The position numbers were made by a program, and so were the translations under genes. Positions 24,790 to 32,445 of a stretch of DNA of 64,000 nt are shown in pieces (the first letter of the stretch is position 1; every line of letters starts with the position of its first letter). The stretch is from Haloferax mucosum ATCC BAA-1512 (GTDB lineage: Archaea > Halobacteriota > Halobacteria > Halobacteriales > Haloferacaceae), in assembly GCF_000337815.1 (NCBI RefSeq), contig NZ_AOLN01000018.1:372001-436000 (forward strand), given 5' to 3'. The notes under the pieces were generated by a model. The model made no database searches, had not been told where the DNA came from, and saw only the letters and a list, made by a program, of their open reading frames with translations.

Positions 24790-26034
24790 ATGGGTATCAC
24801 GTACGAAGACTTCCTCGACCTCGACTACGAACCGACTTCCGAGGACCTCGTTTGCACCTTCCGTATCGACCCCGCGACGGGCATGTCAACGGAGGCGGCC
24901 GCGAGTCGCGTCGCGTCGGAGTCCTCAAACGGAACGTGGGCGGCGCTCCAGACCGGTGCAGACTTCACCGACATGGGCGCGACGACCTTCGCTATCGACG
25001 GCGACAGTATTCAGGTCGCCTACCCAACCGGGCTGTTCGAACCCGGCAACATGCCGCAGGTGCTCTCCTGTATCGCCGGGAACATCATGGGGATGAAGGC
25101 GGTCGATAGCATCCGCCTCATGGACTGCGAGTGGCCCGAGTCCGTCGTCTCGTCGTACCCCGGGCCGCTTTACGGGTCGTCGGTCCGCGAGGAGGTGTTC
25201 GGCGTCAGCGACCGCCCAATCACGGCGACGGTGCCAAAGCCGAAAGTTGGTCTCTCGACGGCCGCACACGCGCAAGTCGGCTACGACGCGTGGGTCGGCG
25301 GCGTGGACCTGTTGAAAGACGACGAGAACCTGACCGACCAAGCGTTCAACCCCTTCGCCGACCGCCTCACTGAGTCGCTGTCGCTCCGCGACGATGCCGA
25401 AGACGAGACCGGCGAAAAGAAATCGTATCTCATCAACGTCACCGCCGACACCCAAACGATGCTTGACCGGGTTGACGAAGTGGCCGCACAGGGCGGTGAG
25501 TACGTGATGGTTGACATCATCACTGCCGGGTGGGCCGGTCTCCAGACCGTCCGCGAGCGCACCGAAAAACACGGTCTCGCAATCCACGCCCACCGCGCCA
25601 TGCACGCCGCCTTCGACCGACTGCCGACTCACGGCGTCTCGATGCGGGTGCTCGCACAGATTTCGCGGCTCTGCGGTGTGGACCAACTCCACACCGGGAC
25701 CGCCGGACTCGGAAAACTCGCAAACGAGGATACCGTCGGTATCAACGACTGGCTACGACGCGACCTCTACGGCGCGAACGACGTGCTTCCGGTGGCCTCC
25801 GGCGGTCTGCACCCGGGACTCCTGCCCGACTTGCTCGACGCGACGGGGACGAACGTCTGTATCCAACTCGGCGGGGGAATCCACGGCCATCCCGACGGCA
25901 CCAAAGCGGGCGCAGTGGCGCTTCGGTCGGCCATCGACGCCTACGTCGAAGGGACGTCGATTACCGAGGCCGCCGACGAAACGCCCGAACTCGCGGTCGC
26001 CCTCGACAAGTGGGGCACCGAGACGCCACGATAG
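24790..26034 (+). CDS. rbcL: type III ribulose-1,5-bisphosphate carboxylase/oxygenase
   Basis: A 414-residue form III RuBisCO. Active-site residues can all be placed: K150 and K152 (TVPKPKVG), the carbamylated K176 with D178 and E179 (GGVDLLKDDEN), H268 (IHAHRAMHA), loop-6 K309 (GTAGLGKLAN) and S337 (ASGGLHPG). In archaea lacking phosphoribulokinase this enzyme fixes CO2 on ribulose-1,5-bisphosphate derived from AMP, yielding two 3-phosphoglycerates. The two upstream enzymes of that route are encoded at 28535-29488 and 29578-31056. The gene has its own promoter and a T-run after the stop. Confidence 0.96.
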   Translation: MGITYEDFLDLDYEPTSEDLVCTFRIDPATGMSTEAAASRVASESSNGTWAALQTGADFTDMGATTFAIDGDSIQVAYPTGLFEPGNMPQVLSCIAGNIMGMKAVDSIRLMDCEWPESVVSSYPGPLYGSSVREEVFGVSDRPITATVPKPKVGLSTAAHAQVGYDAWVGGVDLLKDDENLTDQAFNPFADRLTESLSLRDDAEDETGEKKSYLINVTADTQTMLDRVDEVAAQGGEYVMVDIITAGWAGLQTVRERTEKHGLAIHAHRAMHAAFDRLPTHGVSMRVLAQISRLCGVDQLHTGTAGLGKLANEDTVGINDWLRRDLYGANDVLPVASGGLHPGLLPDLLDATGTNVCIQLGGGIHGHPDGTKAGAVALRSAIDAYVEGTSITEAADETPELAVALDKWGTETPR

Positions 26035-26046
26035 TCCCGGACTGAC

Positions 26047-26064
26047 CGCTCCGAGCCGTTTTTT
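26047..26064 (+). terminator. T-run after rbcL
   Basis: A TTTTTT tract 25-30 bases beyond the rbcL stop follows a GC-rich segment. It lies at the convergent junction with the second nuoCD, whose stop codon begins at the end of the tract. Confidence 0.45.
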
Positions 26065-27737
26065 CAACGGTCAACTTCGCCCATAATCGCGTCCAGACTC
26101 CCGATTGCCGCGATGAGGTCGGGGATGTGTTCGCCTTCGGCCATCTCCGGGAGCGCCTGCAAGTTCGAAAACGACGGGCCGCGAATCTTGAAGCGCGCCG
26201 GCTTGTCGGTGCCGTCGGCGCGGATGTAGATTCCGAGTTCGCCTTTCGCCGCCTCGACGGCGCGATAGACCTCTGTGTCTTCGTCCGGCTTGAGCGTGCG
26301 CGGCACGTTCGATTGGAGCGTGCGCTCGCTTTCCGGCCAGTCTTCGAGTAAGTCGAGACACTGGTCGATTATCTTCGCCGACTCCTCGACCTCGCGCATC
26401 CGCACGAGCAGACGCGAGAAGTTGTCACAGCCGTCTTCGACGACGACGTCCCAGTCGAGTTCGTCGTAGTAGCCGTAGGGGTCGTCTCGGCGGAGGTCGT
26501 AATCGATGCCGGACCCACGAGCGACCGGGCCGGTGACTCCGTACTGCTTTGCGACCTCGGGTGGCAACACCCCCGTATCGACCGTCCGAATCTGGAGTAT
26601 CTCGTTCGCCGTCAGCAGGTCGTGGTACTCTTCGAGCCGTTCGGGGAGACCGTCGAGAAATTCGCGCGCCTTCTCGAAGAACGCCGCGCGCGGTTCGGGG
26701 AGGTCCCACACGACGCCGCCGAGTCGGAAGTAGTTGAACATCAACCGCTGGCCGGTGAGGTCTTCGAGGATGTTCTGGACGAGTTCGCGGTCCCGCATCG
26801 CGTACATGAACGTCGCGGTGAAATCGCCGGTGATGTCGAGAGCGTACGCGGCGAGCGCGAGCATGTGCGAGAGGATGCGACTCAGTTCGGCGGCCATCGT
26901 CCGGAGAACCTGTGCGTACGCTGGAACGTCGATATCGGCTAGCGCCTCCGCGGTACGGGCGTACGCCCACTCGTTCAACAGTCCGCCGCCGCCCCAGTCC
27001 CAGCGGTCGGGATACGGCATGATTTGGTGTCGATAGGTCCCCTGCTGGCACATCTGCTCTTCACAGCGGTGGATGTAGCCGATGTCGGGTTCGACGTCTA
27101 CGACCTGTTCGCCGTCGAGTGCGACCTGCAAGTGCAAGACGCCGTGGGTCGCGGGATGGTGCGGGCCGATGTTGAGTAGCATCGTGTCCCGCCCGTCACG
27201 TCCGTCTTCGTGGAGCGGGTTCGCGTTCTCGTCGTACCGGACTATCTGCGGGCGGTTCTGTTCGTAATCGAGACCCAGCGGATGGCCCTGCCACGTCTCG
27301 GGGAGGAGGATACGGCGGAGGTTCGGGTGGTCTTCGTACTGGATTCCCACGAGGTCGTACGCCTCGCGTTCGTGCCAGTCCGCGGTCCGAAACACTGGCG
27401 CGGCGGACTGGCTCACCGGGTCCGACCGGGCCGTCGGGACGACGACGCTCACCTCTCGGGTCGGGTCGTCGTAGGATTTGAGGTGGTAGATAGACTCGTA
27501 GCGGTCTTCGTACTCCTGTGCGGTCACACACGAGAGGTGGTCGTAGCCGAGTTCGTCGCGGAGCGTCGTCAGCGACGACTGTACCTCGTCCGGTCGAATC
27601 TCGATTGCCGGCGCGTGGACGTGGTCATCGACGGTGAGGACGGCGTCGCCGAGTGCTCGTCGCAGTGCGTCTATCGACGCTTGTCGGTCGCCGTCGTCGT
27701 CGCGCTCTCGTCTCGCAGGCGGGCGTTCGAGTGACAT
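26064..27737 (-). CDS. nuoCD2: second, stand-alone NuoCD-like protein
   Basis: A 557-residue paralogue of the operon-encoded NuoCD (558 residues), collinear from about residue 45 to the end. NuoC and NuoD domains and the GPHHPATHG motif are conserved. However, the NuoD quinone-site tyrosine is replaced: the operon copy has DRWDYISAGLLNE, this copy DRWDWGGGGLLNE (Trp248, codon at 26994-26996). Long stretches are identical to the operon copy at DNA level, while the N-terminal 40 residues differ completely. It lies alone between rbcL (convergent) and a Bat-type regulator (divergent), with no other nuo gene near. It may be an alternative subunit with modified quinone or electron-donor contacts, or a decaying duplicate; the intact frame argues for function. 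Confidence 0.93.
   Translation of the reverse strand: MSLERPPARRERDDDGDRQASIDALRRALGDAVLTVDDHVHAPAIEIRPDEVQSSLTTLRDELGYDHLSCVTAQEYEDRYESIYHLKSYDDPTREVSVVVPTARSDPVSQSAAPVFRTADWHEREAYDLVGIQYEDHPNLRRILLPETWQGHPLGLDYEQNRPQIVRYDENANPLHEDGRDGRDTMLLNIGPHHPATHGVLHLQVALDGEQVVDVEPDIGYIHRCEEQMCQQGTYRHQIMPYPDRWDWGGGGLLNEWAYARTAEALADIDVPAYAQVLRTMAAELSRILSHMLALAAYALDITGDFTATFMYAMRDRELVQNILEDLTGQRLMFNYFRLGGVVWDLPEPRAAFFEKAREFLDGLPERLEEYHDLLTANEILQIRTVDTGVLPPEVAKQYGVTGPVARGSGIDYDLRRDDPYGYYDELDWDVVVEDGCDNFSRLLVRMREVEESAKIIDQCLDLLEDWPESERTLQSNVPRTLKPDEDTEVYRAVEAAKGELGIYIRADGTDKPARFKIRGPSFSNLQALPEMAEGEHIPDLIAAIGSLDAIMGEVDR
26371..26479. repeat. 109-bp tract identical to 9397-9505
   Basis: This stretch of nuoCD2 is base-for-base identical to 9397-9505 in nuoCD (constant offset 16974), including synonymous positions, whereas flanking parts differ. 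A second identical tract is 26182-26231 with 9208-9257. The pattern suggests gene conversion between the two copies. Confidence 0.8.
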
Positions 27738-27802
27738 AGCGAGTAGTACGCAACTGTTCGCCCGAAACCGGGTTCGGCGTTCTGCCTCACAGGTGTGGTC
27801 GA

Positions 27803-27810
27803 TTTTTATA
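27803..27810 (+). promoter_or_regulatory. TATA-like box of the Bat-type regulator gene
   Basis: TTTTTATA, centred 27 bp upstream of ATG 27834; predicts a leaderless transcript divergent from nuoCD2. Confidence 0.6.
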
Positions 27811-27833
27811 CCCACATCGGACTACATCGACTC

Positions 27834-28496
27834 ATGAAATCGGTCGGACTGCGACTCACGCCCGACGAGGACCACATCCATCCGATGCACGAGTTCGTCG
27901 TCGAACACGAGGGCTTCGAACGGACCAAGTTGCATCACTGGAACCCGACGATGGGCGAGACGAACACCATCGTCTTCGAAATCGTCGGCTCCGACATCGA
28001 TGCCTATCAAGCGGCGCTCGAAGCCACGCCGACGGTTCTGTCGTCCGAAGTGGCGCAGATGCCGGGCGACTCCTTTTTCATCGTCGTCAAAGAGCGACTG
28101 GACGCCGCGGGCGCGCGCCAAACGACGGCGTTCACGCAGGACGGTCTGGTCGTCGTCCCGCCGGTCGTCTTCGAGGGTGACGGAACGATTTCGGTCACCA
28201 TCGTCGGCACTGACGCCGCCTTACAGTCGGCGGTTGACCAAACGCCGGGCGACATCGACATCGAAGTCAGAAAGGTGCGCGAGTACACCGGGCCGGGAGA
28301 CTTCACGCCGGCGTCGTTGTCGCCGCGCCAACGCGAGGCGGTCGAGGCCGCGGTCGCGTGCGGGTACTACCACGAGTCGAGAGACGGGTCCGTCGCGGAC
28401 GTGGCGACGCAACTGGACTGTTCGACCGGAACGGCCGCAGAACACCTCCGGAAAGCCGAGATGAAGGTCATGTCAGCGGTCGTCGAAACCCAGTAG
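27834..28496 (+). CDS. Bat-type helix-turn-helix transcriptional regulator (HTH_10)
   Basis: A 220-residue protein with an N-terminal sensor-like domain typical of the short haloarchaeal Bat relatives and a C-terminal HTH_10 domain (LSPRQREAVEAAVACGYY, then VADVATQLDCSTGTAAEHLRKAEMKVM). These proteins are homologues of the bacterio-opsin activator output domain and regulate genes for energy metabolism, often in response to oxygen, light or redox. It sits between nuoCD2 (divergent) and the gene for ribose-1,5-bisphosphate isomerase (convergent), inside the AMP-pathway block, so it is a candidate regulator of that block. It has no PAS/GAF domain, so the signal is not evident. Confidence 0.88.
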   Translation: MKSVGLRLTPDEDHIHPMHEFVVEHEGFERTKLHHWNPTMGETNTIVFEIVGSDIDAYQAALEATPTVLSSEVAQMPGDSFFIVVKERLDAAGARQTTAFTQDGLVVVPPVVFEGDGTISVTIVGTDAALQSAVDQTPGDIDIEVRKVREYTGPGDFTPASLSPRQREAVEAAVACGYYHESRDGSVADVATQLDCSTGTAAEHLRKAEMKVMSAVVETQ

Positions 28497-28534
28497 GGCG
28501 GCGATGCACCGCGACTGAGCGGACCCCACCGCCC

Positions 28535-29488
28535 TCAGGGTTCGGCCCACGGTTCGGTCGTTCCCTCGCCGAACAGTTCGCGCATCAGGATGACGATGCT
28601 CTCCGGTGGGAACTGCCCGCGCTCGGTGACGATTGCATCGACGTAGCGCGGCGGCGTCACGTCGAACGCGGGATTTCTGACCGTCGGGTTGCCGAGTTCG
28701 GCGAGCGTGTCGGCGTCAAGTATCTCTTCGGTGTCTCGCATCTCGATATCGACGGTGTGGCCCGTCAGCGTGTCGGGGTGGAGTTTGAGCGTCTGTGCGG
28801 CGACCATGATAGGCGTCCCGCGGTCCCGGGCGTTGACGGCGAGTCCGCTCGTCCCGATTTTGTTGATGACGCTCCCGTCGGCCGCGACGGCGTCCGCGCC
28901 GACGAGTACGTGGTCTACGTCGTTGAGGTAGCGCCGGGCCGCCGAATCGACGACGAGCGTGACGGGGACCCCCATCTCGTGGAGTTCCTGCGCGGTGATG
29001 TGACCCTGATTCCGGGGCCGCGTCTCCTTGACGATGGCCTCGATGTGCTTTCCCTGTTTGACCGCGGCTTCGACGCACGCGAGGGCGTCCGTCGAGTGAC
29101 AGTGGGTCATGATGGTGTCACCGTCGCGGAGGCGGTTCGCGCCGACCTGTCCGAGGTCCGCTTGCGCTCGTTCGAGTCGGTCGCAGAACTCGTCGGCCGA
29201 TTCGACGACGTTCTGTCGTAGTCCTTCGACCGTCGTGTTCGACATACCGCGGAGGACGTACCGGAGCGCGTTGGGGAGGCTCACCGCCGTCGGACGCGTC
29301 TCGTAGAGCGTCCGCGCGGCGGCGCGGAGTTCTGATTTGAACGCCTCGGGCGTGTCGGCGTCGCTCGCCGTGGCCTGTCTCCGAAGCGCATGCGCGGCCG
29401 CCTCTGCGATGGTCGCCGCGCCGCGAATCTCCATCGTGTCGATTTCGTCCGCGGTGTCTCGAACCGCGGCGTGTACGCGCTCTTCCAT
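28535..29488 (-). CDS. ribose-1,5-bisphosphate isomerase
   Basis: A 317-residue member of the eIF2B-alpha/MtnA/R15Pi family. The two catalytic residues established in the Thermococcus enzyme (a Cys and an Asp 69 residues apart) match C130 in IMTHCHSTDAL and D199 in VLVGADAV, also exactly 69 apart, which separates it from plain eIF2B-like proteins. It turns ribose-1,5-bisphosphate from AMP phosphorylase into ribulose-1,5-bisphosphate for RuBisCO. ATG 29488 has a TTTTTGC box about 28 bp upstream, so it has its own promoter although it follows the AMP phosphorylase gene on the same strand by 89 bp. Confidence 0.92.
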   Translation of the reverse strand: MEERVHAAVRDTADEIDTMEIRGAATIAEAAAHALRRQATASDADTPEAFKSELRAAARTLYETRPTAVSLPNALRYVLRGMSNTTVEGLRQNVVESADEFCDRLERAQADLGQVGANRLRDGDTIMTHCHSTDALACVEAAVKQGKHIEAIVKETRPRNQGHITAQELHEMGVPVTLVVDSAARRYLNDVDHVLVGADAVAADGSVINKIGTSGLAVNARDRGTPIMVAAQTLKLHPDTLTGHTVDIEMRDTEEILDADTLAELGNPTVRNPAFDVTPPRYVDAIVTERGQFPPESIVILMRELFGEGTTEPWAEP

Positions 29489-29512
29489 GCCGGTAGCTAC
29501 GCCCGTGGGATG

Positions 29513-29532
29513 CAAAAAGGGTCGCCGCGGCG
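29513..29532 (-). promoter_or_regulatory. GC stem plus T-run, terminator/promoter between deoA and the isomerase gene
   Basis: On the minus strand CGCCGCGGCG (self-complementary) is followed by GACC and then TTTTT. The T-run is positioned both to end the upstream AMP phosphorylase transcript and to act as TATA-like element about 28 bp before ATG 29488. Confidence 0.4.
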
Positions 29533-29577
29533 GAACGCGGGTACGCGGGTGAAGGCGGTTCCGGCGGTTCCGGCGGT

Positions 29578-31056
29578 TTAGATTCGCTCGACGAGCGCCT
29601 CGTCGGGGTGTCGAACCCGAATCATTTCGACGCGTTCCAACAGGGCGACGGCGTCGGCGAGTTTGTCCGTCGATTCCGCGTGGACGGTGGCGAGCAGTTC
29701 GTCGGTCGTGGTCGTCTCGCCGACGCCGCGGTGGAGTTTGAGTCCTGCCCCGTGGTCTTTCGGCGCGCCGGCCCGTCTGGCGACTTCGTTGACCAACCGG
29801 TTGTTGATGTGCGTCACTACGCCGTCGCGGTCGGCGTGGACGGGTTGGGTGTGGCGGCCGGGCGAGAGGTCGGCGATTTCGACGCCCGGGTCGCCGTTCT
29901 GCGCGGCGAGTATCTCTCGGAACGTCGCGTCGGCCGCGCCCGAATCGAGGAGTTCCTCGGCGTCGGCATCGACGCCGACCGATTCGAACAGGAGGTCGGC
30001 GAGTCGAATCGCCTTCAGGCGCAGGTCGTTCGGACCGTCGCCGTCGAGTGTGGCGAGCACTTCGCGCGCTTCGAAAACCGGGCCGATAGCCGTGCCGACG
30101 GGCGCGGACCCGTTCGTGATGGCGCATTCGGTCGTCATTTCGAGGTGGTCGCTCACGCGGTTGAAGTCCTCCGCGAGTTCGCGCGCTTCCGCGAGGCTTT
30201 CGACCTTCGCGCCCTCGCCGTACGGGATGTCGATGACGATGTGGGTCGAACCGGCGCTCTTTTTCTTCGAGAGGACGGAGGCGATGAGTTGGCCCACGGG
30301 GTCGAGCGAAAGCGGCGTCTCGGCCCGGATAATTTGGTCATCGACCGGCGAGAGGTTCACCGCGCCGCCCCAGACGAGACAGCCGCCGGTCGTCTCGACG
30401 ATTTCCCGAATCTCGCCGATGGAGAACTCGACGTCGCAGAGGACCTCCATCGTGTCGGCGGTTCCGGACGCCGAGGTGACCGCCCGCGACGACGTTTTCG
30501 GAATCTTCACTCCCGCGGCCGCGACGATGGGGACGAGTATCGGCGTGATTCGGTTCCCAGCGACGCCGCCGATCGAGTGCTTGTCGGCGATAATCTCGTC
30601 GTCCCACGAAATCGTCTCGCCGATGTTCGCCATACACGACGTGAGGTGCATCGTCTCTTCCATCGACAAGCCGTTCGTGTACATCGCAGAGACGTACGCG
30701 CCGAGTTCGATGTCCGCGAGTCGCTCCTCGTAGATGTCGCGGACGATACATTCGAGTTCCCGGCGTTCGAGTTCTATGTCGTCGAGTTTCTTGCGGATGT
30801 AGTAGACCGAGTTGGGTTGCGGCGCGACCGACACCGTAACCGTGCCGTCGATGTGCCCGAGACGACGCGTCACGCCGAGTGTTCCCTCCGGGATGAGTTC
30901 GTCTGTCAACTCCACGATGCCGATAGTCGTCTTCCCGTCGCGTCGCAGTTGGATGCGTTCGAGCGCGTGCACCCCGAGTTCCGCGGCGTCGGCCTCGTTG
31001 AGGAGGACTGTCGGCGCGCGCGTCCCGATGTCGATTGATTCGGCGACCAGTTCCAT
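29578..31056 (-). CDS. deoA: AMP phosphorylase
   Basis: A 492-residue enzyme of the thymidine/AMP phosphorylase family. It has the archaeal N-terminal domain of about 85 residues (ELVAESIDIGTRAPTVLLN), the glycosyltransferase-like core (LSMEETMHLTSCMANIGETI; DKHSIGGVAGNRITPI, a phosphate-binding stretch; KTSSRAVTSASGTADTME) and the C-terminal alpha/beta domain. The extra N-terminal domain distinguishes AMP phosphorylases from bacterial thymidine phosphorylase. It phosphorolyses AMP (also CMP/UMP) to ribose-1,5-bisphosphate and base, the entry to the RuBisCO pathway. TTTATG at 31080-31085 lies 27 bp before ATG 31056, supporting a leaderless start. Confidence 0.94.
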   Translation of the reverse strand: MELVAESIDIGTRAPTVLLNEADAAELGVHALERIQLRRDGKTTIGIVELTDELIPEGTLGVTRRLGHIDGTVTVSVAPQPNSVYYIRKKLDDIELERRELECIVRDIYEERLADIELGAYVSAMYTNGLSMEETMHLTSCMANIGETISWDDEIIADKHSIGGVAGNRITPILVPIVAAAGVKIPKTSSRAVTSASGTADTMEVLCDVEFSIGEIREIVETTGGCLVWGGAVNLSPVDDQIIRAETPLSLDPVGQLIASVLSKKKSAGSTHIVIDIPYGEGAKVESLAEARELAEDFNRVSDHLEMTTECAITNGSAPVGTAIGPVFEAREVLATLDGDGPNDLRLKAIRLADLLFESVGVDADAEELLDSGAADATFREILAAQNGDPGVEIADLSPGRHTQPVHADRDGVVTHINNRLVNEVARRAGAPKDHGAGLKLHRGVGETTTTDELLATVHAESTDKLADAVALLERVEMIRVRHPDEALVERI

Positions 31057-31151
31057 ACTAGATAGTAAGATATGAGAGGCATAAACAGACACGAATCGAG
31101 GGGTGGCGTGGTTCGATCCCGAAAAACCGAGAACCGAATCAGTCGTCTCGC

Positions 31152-31577
31152 TTACGCGAGGTGCGAGTCGATGAGACCTTTCAGGTCGTCGTAGCCGCGG
31201 ACGCCGACGATCTGTTCGACCGCTTCGCCGTCGGCGAAAAGAACCATCGTCGGTACGCCGCGGACCTGATACTGTGCGGCGAGTTCCTGATTCCGGTCAA
31301 CATCGACTTTCGCAACCGCTGCCTCCGTGTTCGCCGCGAGCTTTTCGACCGTCGGTTCGAGCATCTTGCACGGACCACACCAGTCCGCGTAGAAATCGGC
31401 GAGCACGACGTCGTGGGACGAAACGATATCACCGAGTTCGTTCGACCCGTTTACGCCGACGGGCGAGTTGGGTGCAGACTGTGTCTCTTCCGCAGAAGTG
31501 CCGCCATCGACGCGAGCCTTCGATTCGAGCTGTTCGCGTTTCTGTTTCCGGATTTCGGATAGTTCGTCGTCGGACAT
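31152..31577 (-). CDS. thioredoxin
   Basis: A 141-residue thioredoxin with the active site ADWCGPCKM (Cys pair about residues 75 and 78) and the cis-Pro motif RGVPTMVLF. An N-terminal charged extension of about 45 residues, likely helical (SDDELSEIRKQKREQLESKA), precedes the fold. ATG 31577 is chosen because TGTTATTA at 31601-31609 lies about 27 bp upstream. It is next to the AMP phosphorylase gene on the same strand but with separate promoters; thiol control of the pathway is possible but unproved. Confidence 0.93.
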   Translation of the reverse strand: MSDDELSEIRKQKREQLESKARVDGGTSAEETQSAPNSPVGVNGSNELGDIVSSHDVVLADFYADWCGPCKMLEPTVEKLAANTEAAVAKVDVDRNQELAAQYQVRGVPTMVLFADGEAVEQIVGVRGYDDLKGLIDSHLA

Positions 31578-31751
31578 ACCTACTGGTACCGGCCGCACGG
31601 TAATAACAGTTTTGTGTATTTTGAACAATAGCAACTCGAAGTCTCAGCTGGGTTGGTCGCGGCAGACCCACCCGTTGCTAGCGAACGTGGGTTCGAGAGT
31701 CGATGTGGCTGAAAACGGGACTCGGGCGGTTCACATCGGGTGGCGCGGTGG

Positions 31752-32042
31752 CTACTCGACGTAGAGCGAGTAGGTGATGACGGCGAACCCGAGGAACGTC
31801 AGTATCGAGTCGATGAGGACGCCGGTTGCAAGATCGACGGAGAGAAGCACGTCGGACGCGCCGGCGAGCAGTGCACCGGTGGTGATGATGCCGAATCCGA
31901 TTGCTAAGGCTCGAAGCGCCGGCGAGCCGGTGTTACGATACGCCTTGAAACTGAAGTAAGTGATGAGACCGCCGAGGACGAGAATCCCCGTCTTGACGAT
32001 GATGATGAACGTGGCGACTGTGGGTGATGCGGTGTGTACCAT
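31752..32042 (-). CDS. small haloarchaeal membrane protein (DUF7521-like)
   Basis: A 96-residue protein with three helices: ATFIIIVKTGILVLGGLITYF, ALAIGFGIITTGALLAGA and a last one ending SLYVE. No catalytic motif is visible. It starts one base after the stop of the winged-helix gene, and this regulator/membrane-protein pair is frequent in haloarchaeal genomes, so the two probably work together, perhaps as membrane sensor and transcription factor. Confidence 0.75.
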   Translation of the reverse strand: MVHTASPTVATFIIIVKTGILVLGGLITYFSFKAYRNTGSPALRALAIGFGIITTGALLAGASDVLLSVDLATGVLIDSILTFLGFAVITYSLYVE

Positions 32043-32043
32043 A

Positions 32044-32418
32044 TTACGTCTCCTTTCGGACTTGCGACCAGATGTCCGCGATTCGTTCGTCTGGCGACTT
32101 TTCGGGGCGACCGACGGCGACGTCGAAGTCTCGGTCCTCGTTGAGACCGATTCGAACCTCGTCGAAAGAGACCTCGTAGGTCGTCGCGTGGTGGCCGTCC
32201 GACCGAATCTGTGTCCCCTCCGAGAGAAGGCCCGCGTCGGTTAGTAAATCCAACTTCCGGTACGTCGTCGAAAGGGGAATATCACACGTTTCTGAAATTT
32301 CACTGGCCGTCATGGGTTCTTCGAGTCCTCTAATGATGGCTCGTGCGTCCGCGTCGTCGAGCGCGTTGAGCACCGCCGTCAGTTCGGCCGACTCCATCGC
32401 GGACCGGTCGCGCGCCAT
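32044..32418 (-). CDS. ArsR-like winged helix-turn-helix transcriptional regulator
   Basis: A 124-residue protein. The winged helix is visible in ALDDADARAIIRGLEEPM, then ASEISETCDIPLSTTYRKLDLL and AGLLSEGTQIRSDGHHATTYE (wing). TTAAATAA at 32442-32449 centres 28 bp before ATG 32418, which supports that start rather than ATG 32397. It is co-transcribed with the small membrane protein gene at 31752-32042. Confidence 0.88.
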   Translation of the reverse strand: MARDRSAMESAELTAVLNALDDADARAIIRGLEEPMTASEISETCDIPLSTTYRKLDLLTDAGLLSEGTQIRSDGHHATTYEVSFDEVRIGLNEDRDFDVAVGRPEKSPDERIADIWSQVRKET

Positions 32419-32445
32419 TACCCCGAGACTCTGTGAGGGACTTAT

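Noticed and set aside
29545-29577. Short GGCGGTTCC-type tandem repeats after deoA
   Set aside because: Only three short copies of a GC-rich 9-mer; most likely chance in GC-rich DNA, and not a CRISPR or regulatory array.
31578-31751. Possible tRNA-like GTTCGA stretch near 31690
   Set aside because: No acceptor stem, anticodon arm or correct spacing can be built around it.
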